From assembly GCF_009727055.1 (NCBI RefSeq), contig NC_052357.1:84342970-84406969 (forward strand): a stretch of DNA of 64,000 nt, written 5' to 3'. Shown here in pieces: positions 47,260 to 57,448 of the stretch. Origin of the DNA: Benincasa hispida. Taxonomy: Eukaryota; Streptophyta; Magnoliopsida; Cucurbitales; Cucurbitaceae. Under the pieces are notes generated by a model. It was given only the letters and a program-made list of their open reading frames with translations. It was not told the origin of the DNA and ran no database searches. How positions within the stretch are numbered: position 1 is the stretch's first letter; every line of letters starts with the position of its first letter. The position numbers were made by a program, and so were the translations under genes.

Positions 47260-49893
47260 GTGATTGGGGTAACAAGGAAAATTAAGTAAATATGATGTTT
47301 CTAAAAGTTTTAAGATTGATAAATCCAAAAAGCTAAGTATTCGATTTTTTTATGAAATTGAAAGGAAAATAATTTTTCTTTTGAAAAGTGAGTTTCAAAA
47401 TTTTGTTTGAAAATTTTAAGAGGTCTAAAATTTTGTTTGTATTCTTACTTGAAAGAATGTGTAGTCAAAATTTCATTGATAAGAATCAAGAGATTTTGTA
47501 AATCAAATGATGCATAAAACAAAGTGATTGAGAATCATTTATTATGTGTTTTCATGCATTCAATCATTCAAGGCAAAAATGGCCTTTTTGAGCATATAGA
47601 ATTCAATAGTCATGTTTTTCAAAGAATCCAAATTATGCTATCAAAATGAATCAGATCCTTAAATTTATTCAGATATTTCAGATCAGAGTTGTAAAATCTA
47701 TGTAATCAGTTTAACTAATCAATAATCTATTAACTCAAGCTCATATGCATTTGTGTGCAAAATTTTTTAGTAAGACTTATTTTTATACAAAGCAAATCAA
47801 AGAATACTAAAAAGCTTATTTTAAAAATGAACCTTTTGAAAAAATTTTTTTTTTTTCTCAAATCAATCCCATTCTATTTTTGGGCTCGCCATATGTGATA
47901 CTTTTTCTTTATAATGTGTTGTCGGGCATAATCCAATTTGATTACAATTGATAGGTTGTTAGCTTTTGGTCTAATTATCATTTCAACAACTAAGTAATGA
48001 TCCAGACGCAATGTATAAAAATAAAATTTGAAAATCCAAACATGTTAAACTCTTTTTAATAAATGGATGCAATTACAAAAAAAATAAATAAAAGAAAAAA
48101 AAAAAAACATAAATAAGTTTATAATTTAGTCAAAAGAAATTAATTAATAATATTGTTCAAAGGTAAGTCTACTAGTTTAAAAAAATATTTTAGCCAATCT
48201 GAATGGAAAATATTTTAATGCTGATGAATAATTCTTATCGAAAAAAATTTAGTGTTCCCAGGTGCATCTATATTTGATACATCTCAAATATGATTAAAAT
48301 ATTATCACGTGAAAGTTTTATTTTTTAAAAAAATTATATTTAAAAATTTTTTTTGTATGATAAAAAAATGGAGAATATATAAATTAGATGCAACCTAAGA
48401 TGATAACCAAAGAAATTAGAATTTTTTTTTTAAAAAAATAAACTGTCACAATCTAACCATTGCTATTTCTTATTTAGAAAAAAAAAATGATTCATGGATG
48501 TTAAGGAATAAGTGTATTTAATCTCTTAAATTTTAAATTGACCAATTTAATCCATGAATTTTCAAGAATAAATTTAAAAATCGTAAATGTTGACGAGATA
48601 AAAAGAGAAGATTTACATTATTAATGACATGGTGAGAGAGAAAGAGGGGACAAAGAGGGGAGAGAAAATGATTAAAAAACAATTTTTTTCTAACTCATCT
48701 TACCACATCGACCTTTAATCAATGTTTTTCAAATTTACAGTATGTTTGTGCGTGATAAAAGTAGAGAGTTGAGTTGAATTGAGTTGGTAATTATTATCTG
48801 GAGAGTTAAATTATCTTGGGAGTTAAATTATCTGTGTCTATTTGCAAAGTTGAGTTGAGTTGGTAATTATTGTCTATTTGTTGTGCTGAGTTGAGTTGGG
48901 GGATTTGATACAGTTTTTTGTGAATAAGATTAATTCTATTTTTTTCTGTTTATTTTTTTGATTTCATTCTTTTATTTTTTTAGTTTTATGTTTTGTTATT
49001 GTTGATTAATTTTCAAATATACACGTATTTTCTCAAATCATTTATGACATAAACTGGACAATCTCAATTTTTTTTTCTCAATTTGTAGAACATAATAGAT
49101 TATTTTTCATATATTCTTTTCAAAAACTGCGATAATTGGTATATTATATGTATATATATTGAATGTATGTATATATATTGAAGGTAATTATCCTAATTAC
49201 TAATTGGTATATTGTATGTATATATATTGAATCTTGCTAACTTAACATTATTATTTCACATATCATACAGTTTATTTTTATATTTGGAATTGAAATTGTA
49301 CATAGGATAATTATCTTTCATTTGATTATGATGGTGAGAATGTGATGTAGTACAGTAACATTTTTCATAAGATCACAAAAATAATATGAAACGACCGAAC
49401 ATGTGGCTGTTTAAAAAAAAGTTCAAATATATGTTCTTTTCAATACTTATAATATAACACAGTGAGGGTCTCAGATAGAACATAAGATAAGATAAGATCG
49501 GTCCTTGGAAGAAATCCAACAAAAACAATGAACCAAATCATCATATCAAATTTTTGTAAAGTGACGTTTCAAAGGTTTAACGATAAAATAAATAAATAAA
49601 TAAACAGATCTGGGTAGAATCCAAATGACGAAGATGAGAGAAGAGAGAAGAAAATGAAAATATTACTAATTTTTAGAGTTAGTTTTGAGTGAGTAAAAAA
49701 ATGTGAAAAACTCACAGGTTATTTTATGGGCTTAACAAACCTGGTAACAAATACCGAATAAGTTATAACCATTTATCAAACATTTGTTTTTAAGGACAAA
49801 AAAAATATATTTTCTTCCTATTTTTCATGACCACCGCCGAGTTTTTGAAACCCGTGCCTCCACCCAAAATATAGAGAAGTGGCCATTGAAGAA
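47260..49893. other. Upstream region of the BAHD gene, no gene
   Basis: Very AT-rich single-copy-like DNA. I note A-runs (48070-48110), repeated GAGTTGAGTTGG words (48770-48900), a duplicated ATTGGTATATT...TATATATATTGAA segment (49137-49230) and an (AAAT)n microsatellite at 49585-49605. AATATAT at about 49805 is a possible TATA element about 90 bp before the ATG. No protein or RNA gene is supported. Confidence 0.5.
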
Positions 49894-51246
49894 ATGGAGC
49901 TACGGCAGGTCTCGGAGTGCTTCGTGAAACCAGAATTAGAATGGCTTCCCCAAGAATCAAAGCAGTCCTATCATTTGAGCCCTTTGGATCTTCCCATGCT
50001 TTCCACTCACTATATCCAGAAGGGCCTCCTCTTTCACAAACCTCCCCAAACTTCTATCCCCAATTTTCTTCAACGCCTCAAAAACTCCCTCTCCGCCGCT
50101 CTGGTTCATTTCTACCCACTTTCCGGCCGCCTATCTACCATCACAAACCACCATCATCATCTTCAACCTTCAATCTCCATTTACGTCGACTGCGTTAACA
50201 GCCCCGGAGCCAAGTTCATCCACGCCGCCATCGACATCACTATTTCTGATGTTCTGTCCCCTGTTGACGTGCCTTCAGTGGTCCACTCTTTCTTTGACCA
50301 CCACAAAGCTGTCAACTACGATGGCCATTCCATGCCTTTGCTGTCCGTTCAAGTAACGGAATTACTCGACGGAGTCTTCATCGGCTGTTCCTTCAACCAT
50401 GCCATTGGCGACGGAACCTCTTACTGGAATTTCTTCAACACATGGTCTGATATTTTTCAGTCACCTTCAAACCACACTTCGATTTCACGTCCCCCTGTTC
50501 TCGAGCGGTGGTTTCCCGATGGGTATGGTCCAATCATCGATCTCCCTTTTACCCATCCCGACCAATTTATCAGCAGATACGAAGCGCCTCAACTTCGAGA
50601 GAGAGTATTCTACTTTTCAGCAGAATCAATTGCGAAATTGAAAGCAAAAGCTAATGCAGAGTACGGCACCAAAGGAACAATCTCCTCCTTCCAATCCTTA
50701 TCTGCACTTGTATGGCAATCCATAACACGAGCTCGTCGAATACCAGAGGAACAACGCACAATTTGTATGTTGGCGGCGAATAACAGAGCAAAATTAGAAC
50801 CATCCTTGTCTGGAAATTACTTCGGCAACGTGGTTACAGCACTGAAAGCGGATGCAGAAGCAGGGGAATTGGTTGGTAAAGACCTTGGTTGGGCAGCGTG
50901 GAAGTTGCACGATGCTGTGGTGAACAACCCGAGCAAAAAATTCAGCGAGTCAGTTGAGCAATGGTTGCAATCTCCTTATACCGTTCAGACCAGTCGATTA
51001 TTTGATCCGAATAGTGTGATGATAGGGAGCTCGCCAAGGTTCAACAAGTATGGGAATGAGTTTGGAATGGGAAAAGCAGTGGCATTGCGGAGCGGATATG
51101 CCAATAAATTCGACGGCAAGGTTTCTTCGTATCCTGGACATGAGGGAGGAGGAAGTGTAGACTTAGAGATTTGTCTGCTCCCACAAAATATGGCGAATCT
51201 CGAGTCTGATTTTGAGTTTATGAACGTTGTCTCTTCCTCCACTTGA
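49894..51246 (+). CDS. BAHD-family acyltransferase (At3g50280-like)
   Basis: An intact single-exon gene of 450 residues, the usual BAHD length. BAHD enzymes transfer an acyl group from acyl-CoA to a hydroxyl or amine acceptor in the cytosol. The catalytic motif HAIGD is at residues 169-173 (His codon 50398-50400), inside GCSFNHAIGDGTSYWNFF. The second family motif, usually DFGWG, reads EFGMG at 389-393 and is followed by KAVALRSG and GGGSVDLEICL. This C-terminal pattern fits the clade of uncharacterised acetyltransferase At3g50280-like proteins; the substrate cannot be told. I start at the first ATG (GAAGAAATGG context); the open frame extends five codons upstream but has only GTG there. No signal peptide or membrane segment. 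The broken copy at 42334 is its paralogue. AATAAA lies 73 bp after the stop. Confidence 0.95.
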   Translation: MELRQVSECFVKPELEWLPQESKQSYHLSPLDLPMLSTHYIQKGLLFHKPPQTSIPNFLQRLKNSLSAALVHFYPLSGRLSTITNHHHHLQPSISIYVDCVNSPGAKFIHAAIDITISDVLSPVDVPSVVHSFFDHHKAVNYDGHSMPLLSVQVTELLDGVFIGCSFNHAIGDGTSYWNFFNTWSDIFQSPSNHTSISRPPVLERWFPDGYGPIIDLPFTHPDQFISRYEAPQLRERVFYFSAESIAKLKAKANAEYGTKGTISSFQSLSALVWQSITRARRIPEEQRTICMLAANNRAKLEPSLSGNYFGNVVTALKADAEAGELVGKDLGWAAWKLHDAVVNNPSKKFSESVEQWLQSPYTVQTSRLFDPNSVMIGSSPRFNKYGNEFGMGKAVALRSGYANKFDGKVSSYPGHEGGGSVDLEICLLPQNMANLESDFEFMNVVSSST

Positions 51247-51318
51247 ATTATAATTCTCTCCAGACAAAATAACCAACAACTTGTGTGTGGTTCAAGATAA
51301 TGGTTTGATTCTGCTTCT

Positions 51319-51324
51319 AATAAA
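51319..51324 (+). promoter_or_regulatory. Candidate polyadenylation signal
   Basis: AATAAA 73 bp downstream of the BAHD stop codon, in a T-rich 3' region. Confidence 0.45.
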
Positions 51325-51699
51325 TGTTAAACGAGAATTGAGTATAGTGTTATGGTATTTAATTTTATGTTATTTACTCTATGTTTATTTTTTAAATGGA
51401 TGAGTCTATGGAGCCATTTAGCATTCCTATGTTAGCTACTATTAAGGTTGTTATACAACCTCAGTTTAGTATGACCGCAACCCTAATTCTATGCCGTCTC
51501 CATAATTCTTCCTTCACTCTTTATTTTCTTTGATGTAGAAGCATTTCGCTAGTGATGTTTTTTATGACTGCTATGGCTCATGCTTTTTTGGAATGATGTT
51601 CTAAGTCTTTAAAAAGAAAATTTTTAATATTTTAAAATATTATTTAAGCATTTAAAAAATCAATCTCAACATACTTTTAAAAATGAAATGTTATTAAAG

Positions 51700-52025
51700 G
51701 AGACTTCCATAATGTGAGATGTGTGAGAGAAACTTCAGAGTATTTCAATGAGTTTATTTTTATCAAGGATAGATCTTTTTTTTGGAGCATTTTGCTTGTC
51801 TAATAAAGTTTAACCACCGATCACTATGATTATGTCATTATGCCGAATTATGCAACCTATGATTAGAAGAGACTTCCACAATATGGGATGTAGCAGGTAG
51901 AAACTGCTAAAGTATTTCGACGAGTATGCTCTTTTCAAGGATATTCTTCTCCTTTTTAAAAGCACTTTGTTTGTTTGTTGACAAAAGTTAACCACAGATC
52001 ACTATGATTGTATCATTGAGGTTTA
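51700..52025 (+). repeat. Diverged tandem duplication, about 165 bp
   Basis: GAGACTTCCATAATGTGAGATG (51701), AAGGATA...CTTTTT and ACCGATCACTATGATTATGT (about 51815) recur in the same order from 51870 and at about 51993. The two units are about 70-80% alike by eye. No coding function is seen. The remaining interval 51325-52405 is AT-rich DNA without genes. Confidence 0.6.
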
Positions 52026-52405
52026 CTACCTTTGTTCGTCGCTTAAGATTGCACATGGATGTGTTGCTAAGTCTAAGGATATGATTTTGATATTGCTATT
52101 AAGGATAACAAAACCTTCACATATTTTTATAATTATATCATATTGTCTATTTTGAGCATAAGTCCTCATTACTTTGTTTATGAAATCACAAAATAAATAA
52201 ATAAATTATACTCATGGAAATAATTGTCTTCACATATGTAACTATGATCTTTTTTTTTTCCGAGTAAATGTAGGACAACTTTGATCGTACTTCCAACATT
52301 GTGGACTATGAAATTTTGCATCTTTCAACATCTCGAGTTCTAGTTAAATTCAATTAAATTTTTTTAAATTATAGATTTTACTTCCATTTATTTTGGGATA
52401 TCTAA

Positions 52406-53048
52406 CACTACACGAATTTTGGGCTTTAATGTTGATTGGAAAAATTGAAATCAGATGTATAATGTCGATTTTGTTTTGTTTTTTTTTTTAAAAAAGCATA
52501 TTTTTAATGTCAGTTTTAAACTGACATTGTAGGGGTACCTTTAATGTCGGTTTTAAACCGATATTAAAGATCCGCTTAATTTATCCTCTCACTTTATAAT
52601 TTTCCCCCATTTTTTTTTCATTTCCCTCTTCACTCTCCCCCCATTTTATTTTTCGTCTCATTCTCACACTTCTCTCTTCATACCCTATTCTTTTTCACTC
52701 CTCTCTTCCAAATTGCCATTCGTTCGTCGATTGTGGGTGAAGAGTCTGTCGTGGTGAAGATCTAGCCTCTATGCAGGTCTGTTCGTCGTGCAACCCGCAC
52801 TGCACCCAATTGCTCGGATCTACTGGTCGTTCCGTTATCGTTCGCGTGTCTCCGCCAGATCTGCTGCTCGTTCCATCTTCATTCGCATGACTCTATCGGA
52901 TCTGCTACTCGTTCCGTCGTTGTTCGCATGTCTCCGTCGGATCTATTGCTAGTTCTGTTGTCATTCACGTGTCTCTGCTGGATCTGTGTGTCTTCACCGA
53001 AGCGCCCAGCCACGCGTTATCGTTTGCGTGTCTCCGTCGCACGCACCG
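52406..53048 (+). mobile_element. CACTA (En/Spm-like) transposon terminus
   Basis: It starts CACTACACGAATTTTGGGC after TAA (possible 3-bp target). Subterminal palindromes follow: AATGTCAGTT/AACTGACATT (52508-52530) and TTTAATGTCGG/CCGATATTAAA (52541-52569), the classic transposase-binding layout of plant CACTA elements. The other end is missing because the gypsy LTR at 53049 cuts it. No transposase coding is present. Confidence 0.7.
52816..52998 (+). repeat. 41-bp minisatellite inside CACTA end
   Basis: Four units of 41 bp start at 52816, 52857, 52898 and 52939, plus a partial fifth. Each begins GGATCTxCTG and contains TCGTTC...TTCGC and TGTCTC. The unit is not a multiple of three and is more GC-rich than its surroundings. 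Confidence 0.75.
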
Positions 53049-53050
53049 TG

Positions 53051-53074
53051 ATAACTTGTAGAAATACAAGTTAT
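53051..53074 (+). repeat. LTR-terminal inverted repeat
   Basis: Perfect 9-bp arms ATAACTTGT and ACAAGTTAT flank loop AGAAAT directly after the terminal TG: the best example in this window. Confidence 0.7.
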
Positions 53075-53609
53075 TTATACTGATTTATTTAGATTATGCG
53101 GCAAAAAGAAGAAAAAGTTGCGTCGAATGTATAGAAATTGGCTTAGAATCACGAAAATTGTAAAGTGTCGTAAGCACACCCGCTAACCCCATTTCGATGG
53201 CAAAATGGAATGTCCAAGTCTTTGTTTTGCAAGAAATATGTCACCACATGCGATAATCGCTCGAGAACAAAAATGAACAATGCATTATCAAAACATGCGG
53301 AAATCATTCAAAAACAAAGAAAGAACAACGCAATTGCAGCGCATGTAACGATCGATCATGGACTCAAACGATCAACGTATTTTCATCGCATATGGCAATC
53401 GATAAAAGATCAAAAAAAATTACACAGCATGTGGCAATCGATCGAAGATGTAAAGAGCGACGAATTCGCAAGGACTTCTGACATTGTACAGCTTTTCTAT
53501 TGTACGATTCTGACAACTGATCGTGGAGCAGAGCAAACATTTTCACTATGACATGGCAGAAATTATCAAAATTTCAGAGCACGACCACTATGCAGAAGAA
53601 GCTAAGGTC

Positions 53610-53618
53610 TATAAATAG
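53610..53618 (+). promoter_or_regulatory. Candidate TATA box of G3 LTR
   Basis: TATAAATAG about 560 bp into the LTR, in context GGTCTATAAATAGC. Confidence 0.6.
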
Positions 53619-54457
53619 CTTTATCAAATTCGAAGAAAGGAAACTGGTCTGACGAGACATGACCGAGAGGTAAGTCTCTGAGCAAGCAATTATTTCCATT
53701 CCCAAAGAAGAAGCTCTGTGCAAAAGGTCACTTCTACTTGGAAAGCAAGCCTGAGAGGGAAGCTTTCCACTCCATTTCTACCACACGTCGGCAAGAAAAT
53801 CGTCTCCGATCGGGATCTGTTTAAGAAATTGACACTCCTTCCGTATTTGTTCTTATTTTCTGTTCATCTACTCTGTTCATCTCTAAACTTTCATTCACTA
53901 TCTGTAACAAACGCTGATCTTTAGATTTAAATATCATTATCGTATTCATCGTCATTTCTCTGTTCTTCTCCATACATTCATCATCCATTTTCTTCATCAT
54001 GTGTAACTAATCCCCAAGGTAAGGGGAAGGATTAAGCGAGTGAATTAATCCTTGTTAAGGAAATCAGTTAAGTTTAGCTAAAGCATGCTCAATGGCATCT
54101 TCACTTATGAGAGCAGAAGTAAACATGTTATTCCGCCTATCGAAAGAAGGTTGGAAGAATGCGTTGACTAAAGCGAGAAATATTTCTAGTTATGGAAACA
54201 ACCTTGCGTTCATCACGTTCATCTCTATTTCACCATAGACATATGGGAACACAGCCAATCACTAAAAAGTGTAACCCAAGGGAAAGCGGAACCTTAGTTG
54301 CATCCTCAGCAAGATTGACGAACTTGTAATGTTCTTTCCCTCAACCCATTCTCTTTCTGATACATTTCACAAGACTTACCACCGCATTCATCAGACATTT
54401 TTACACATCTTCACAGCCAGTCCTCACTTTATATATTTAATTGTTTATTCATTTATT

Positions 54458-54580
54458 TACCGCATTCTACTTTATTACCGCAATTTATTTATCACCGCAA
54501 TTTACTTTATCGCATTTTATTTTTCAGCGCATTTTATTCTTTACCGCAATTTACTTTTCATCGCAATTTACTTTTCAACA
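54458..54580 (+). repeat. A/T-rich minisatellite in LTR
   Basis: Six or seven imperfect units of 19-24 bp carry the core xCGCAATTTACTTT or CGCATTTTATTTT. Confidence 0.65.
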
Positions 54581-54884
54581 CAATTCATTATTCTTTATGT
54601 TAATCGGTCGCATATACCACAATAGTATAGCATTAATTCTCACAATCCCTGTGTTCGACCTCGGATCACCCAAGAAATTTGCGTTCGCGTTATACTTGGC
54701 GTAAGCGCAAGAAAACTTGTGACAGGATGCATGGTCATCGCATACATTTGTTAGCGCATATTCATTCCAACGCATGACCATCGACGCATTATCAACGCAT
54801 ACCTTAAGAACATGCATCGCATATTGCGTCCAAGGGATTTTAGTTGTTGAATATTTGACGTCTAATTTCCCATCATTAAGTTTT

Positions 54885-54906
54885 TGGCACCGTTGCCGCG
54901 GATTGG
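54885..54906 (+). other. Gypsy primer binding site
   Basis: TGGCACCGTTGCCGCGGAT resembles the canonical TGGCGCCGTTGCCGGGGA, nine bases after the LTR end. Confidence 0.75.
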
Positions 54907-54996
54907 CAACGTTTAGTTTTGAATATTTTTGTGGTATTTTGCAGGATAGATCTCTGTTGTACTGTCTGTTTAACGCGGATAACAAGCTGACGGTTT

Positions 54997-56480
54997 ATGA
55001 GTACTGCGACTGAACTAGAATTCGAAGCCGACCCAGAGATCGAGCGTACTTTTTGCGCATGAGCACGTCAGAACCGTATAAGGCGAAGAAGGAACATGGC
55101 TAACAATGATAGGCCCAAGGGGAATCAAGGGATAAATCGGCCGACGTAAGATATAGTTTTTCTGGCTGCCGACCACAATATCCCAATGAGGAACTATACG
55201 GCGCCGAATTTATATGACTTCTCGCCCAGAATTGCAAGACCTACGGTGGAAGAGAATGCAAGATTCGAAATAAAGCCGGTCATGCTACAAATGATTCAAA
55301 ATGCGGGGCAATTTGAAGGTCTACAAGGAGAAGACCCGTACGCACACTTGACCAGTTTTTTTGAAATGTGCAATACATTCTCCATTCTGGGTGTGACTCT
55401 GGAAGGAATTAGATTATATCTCTTCCCGTATACACTTCGGGATGAGGCAAAGAGGTGGTCTCATTCATTGGAGCCAATGAAATCAACTCTTGGGATCAGT
55501 TGGTCGAGTAATTTATGAAGAAAATTTTCCCGTCCGCAATCAACGCAAGAAGAAGAAGGGACGTGTTAAATTTTGAGCAAATGGAGAATGAAACTTTGAG
55601 CACCGCATGGGTGCGTTTCAGAGATTGGTGAAGAACTGTCCACACATTGGGATTCCCGATTGCGTTTTAATGGCAACATTTTACAATGGCCTTGACAGAT
55701 CGATGCAAGCTGTTGCTGATGCCTCCACGACAGAAGGATTTATGGATAAAACGTACACTGAAGCCAAGGTCATCTTAGATCGCATTTCGCAAAATACAGA
55801 TGACTGGGTAGATGATGAGTATAGGGGAAGAGACCCAGAATGAAGAAAAGTAGAAAGTGCCATTGTACCTGCGGATACAATGACCATATTGGCCGCACAA
55901 ATGGTTGCAGTTACCTCTCGCCTTCAAATGATGGCAATTAATCAAGGAACCCTCTCCTAGGGTGCAGCGCAAGCCAGTGCGCTAACACAAGTGGCAACGA
56001 TAAGCTGTGCACAATGCGAAGGGGGTCATTCAGTAGAAATGTGCCCATCAAACCCACAGGAAGTGTACTCGATCTAGAATAACCCGTACAGCAACACATA
56101 CAACCCTGGTTGGCGGAATCACCCCAATTCAGTTGGGGAGGGAACAACGACAGGAAGGCCAAAGGAATCTGCAGAACAATTTGGGGAATCTAGGACATCC
56201 TCTGCTTTTCATCAAGGTCTGAATCAGAGTCACCACCAAAATAGACAATCGCACAACCAACCTTCCTCATCCAACACCTCAACAAATTAATCGTCCTTGG
56301 AAGCTCTGCTCAAGAAGTATATAGAGAAAAATGATGCGGTTATGCAATCACAAGCATCTTCCATAAGAAACTTGGAGGTCCAGGTCGGGCAACTAGCAGT
56401 CGAGCTCAGAAATAGAACATCGGGAACCTGCCCAGCAATTCAGAAGCCCCTAGATCGAATTTGCAGGAAAGTCTGACCGC
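54997..56480 (+). pseudogene. Athila/Tat-like gypsy gag
   Basis: Gag would form the RNA-packaging particle. ATG at 54997 opens a 21-codon frame (MSTATELEF...ERTFCA) ended by TGA, after which similarity continues (ARQNRIRRRRNMA). The Retrotrans_gag core follows: FEIKPVMLQMIQN, EDPYAHLTSFFEMCNTF, LRLFP-like LYLFPYTLRDEAKRWSHSL (55417), a frameshift at about 55478, FMKKIFPSAINARRRRDVLNF, a second shift at about 55621, then KNCPHIGIPDC and TFYNGLDRSM. A CCHC knuckle CAQCEGGHSVEMC is intact (56006-56044), followed by NPYSNTYNPGWRNHPN and SIRNLEVQVGQLAVELRNR (56357). Several stops; no protease or RT follows. Confidence 0.85.
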
Positions 56481-56818
56481 CTGCAAGGATGCGGTTGCGG
56501 TAACCGTGAAGAACCTTTTTCAATCAGCATCCCTACATCTATCTTTACCGCTTTCTTTACTGCTTTCTTTACTACTTTATTTATTGCTCTTTTAATTGAT
56601 TGTGTTGATTTAGTTTCCCTGTCTAGTTGAATTTAATTCTATCTCAGCTTGCGTTAATTTAATTTCATGCCTAGTTGAATTTATTTCCATTCCAACCTTA
56701 GTTTGTGTTGATCTTAAATTCTATGAATGAATGTTATAAATGAACACCGCAACATCTTATCAATTTGGTTTTGGGATAAGCGTTGCGATGTTGGTGATAT
56801 CATAAATAACATTTGGTA
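56481..56818 (+). other. Non-coding spacer where pol is expected
   Basis: T-rich DNA with CTTTACTGCTTTCTTTACT repeats (56545-56580). The protease, reverse transcriptase and integrase that should follow gag in a complete element are absent. Confidence 0.5.
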
Positions 56819-57120
56819 TGCATTGCGATGACGGGTGTATCTTGCGCTAATAGATACACTTTTTGCCCGTCTTCCAAAAATGCATTGCGTTGATGGATGA
56901 GTTGCGCTTGTATGTACACTGTGCCCGTCCTCCGCAAATACACACTATGTCGATGGTTGTGTTGCGCTGGTAGAAATACTGTGTGCCTATCCTCCAGAAA
57001 TGCGTTGCGTTGATGGTTGTGTTGCGCTAATACATACGTTGTGCTCGTCCTCCGCAAATATGCATTTGTGGTAACAGATGCATTGCGTTGATCACTTAAC
57101 ATTGCGCCCGTCCTACAAAA
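56819..57120 (+). repeat. 60-bp minisatellite, 5 units
   Basis: Units of exactly 60 bp start near 56821, 56881, 56941, 57001 and 57061. Core words are TGCATTGCGTTGATGG, GTTGCGCT, TGTGCCCGTCCTCC and GCAAATA. Unit 5 is rearranged. The constant length favours recent replication or recombination expansion. No open frame is conserved across the units. Confidence 0.85.
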
Positions 57121-57175
57121 AAAATGTTAAAATATTCGCGAAGAGAGTAGTCAAATCGCTTCAACTGGAATTATT

Positions 57176-57210
57176 ACTTAGCAGACGAAAGGACGTCCTT
57201 TCTGCTAAGT
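57176..57210. repeat. Near-perfect palindrome
   Basis: ACTTAGCAGA-CG-AAAGGAC is followed at once by its complement GTCCTTTCTGCTAAGT: 16 paired bases, no loop, and only CG unpaired. It could extrude a cruciform or fold in RNA. It is about 85 bp upstream of a TATA-like word. Confidence 0.75.
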
Positions 57211-57294
57211 CATAATCGGAGGGGCGCGCGGCAGATTTTTGGAATACCGAAGCCTACCACGCAGCGATTGCATTGGGCTCATCAAGGTCCAACC

Positions 57295-57301
57295 TATAAA
57301 T
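57295..57301 (+). promoter_or_regulatory. Candidate internal TATA box
   Basis: TATAAAT in context CCAACCTATAAATCGC, about 150 bp before the first ATG of the downstream ORF. It could drive a separate transcript from inside the element. Confidence 0.4.
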
Positions 57302-57448
57302 CGCACCTTCTTCAACTGAGGTGCTCATTTGCATCTCTTCACGAAAGAAAAAAAAAACCTAAGCAAAAGGTCTCTCTGCATACCCATTCCCTTCCGAACT
57401 TTCTTCCAAAAAGCAAAGAAATTTCCACTTCTTTCATTGCACTGAAAA

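Larger units (their letters stand above)
53049..54875 (+). repeat. 5' LTR of Athila/Tat-like gypsy (G3)
   Basis: It starts TGATAACTTG and ends CCCATCA before the PBS. TATA box at 53610. U3 is rich in ATCGATC and GCATGT words (53340-53440). An A/T-rich minisatellite of about 20-bp units (CCGCAATTTACTTT) spans 54458-54580. The shared end block is CCCTGTGTTCGACC, TCGGATCACCCAAG, AAGAAAACTTGTGACAGG (54648-54726). Length about 1827 bp. Confidence 0.8.

Noticed and set aside
49879..49893. Five extra codons upstream of the BAHD ATG (GTG start)
   Set aside because: Plant nuclear genes start at ATG; the first ATG in good context is at 49894.
54329..54704. Hydrophobic plus-strand frames in the LTR
   Set aside because: Produced by the A/T-rich minisatellite at 54458-54580, not a gene.
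56819..57120. CRISPR-like periodic repeat
   Set aside because: The units are contiguous 60-bp minisatellite copies with no unique spacers, in a eukaryotic transposon; likewise 32152-32299 and 52816-52998.
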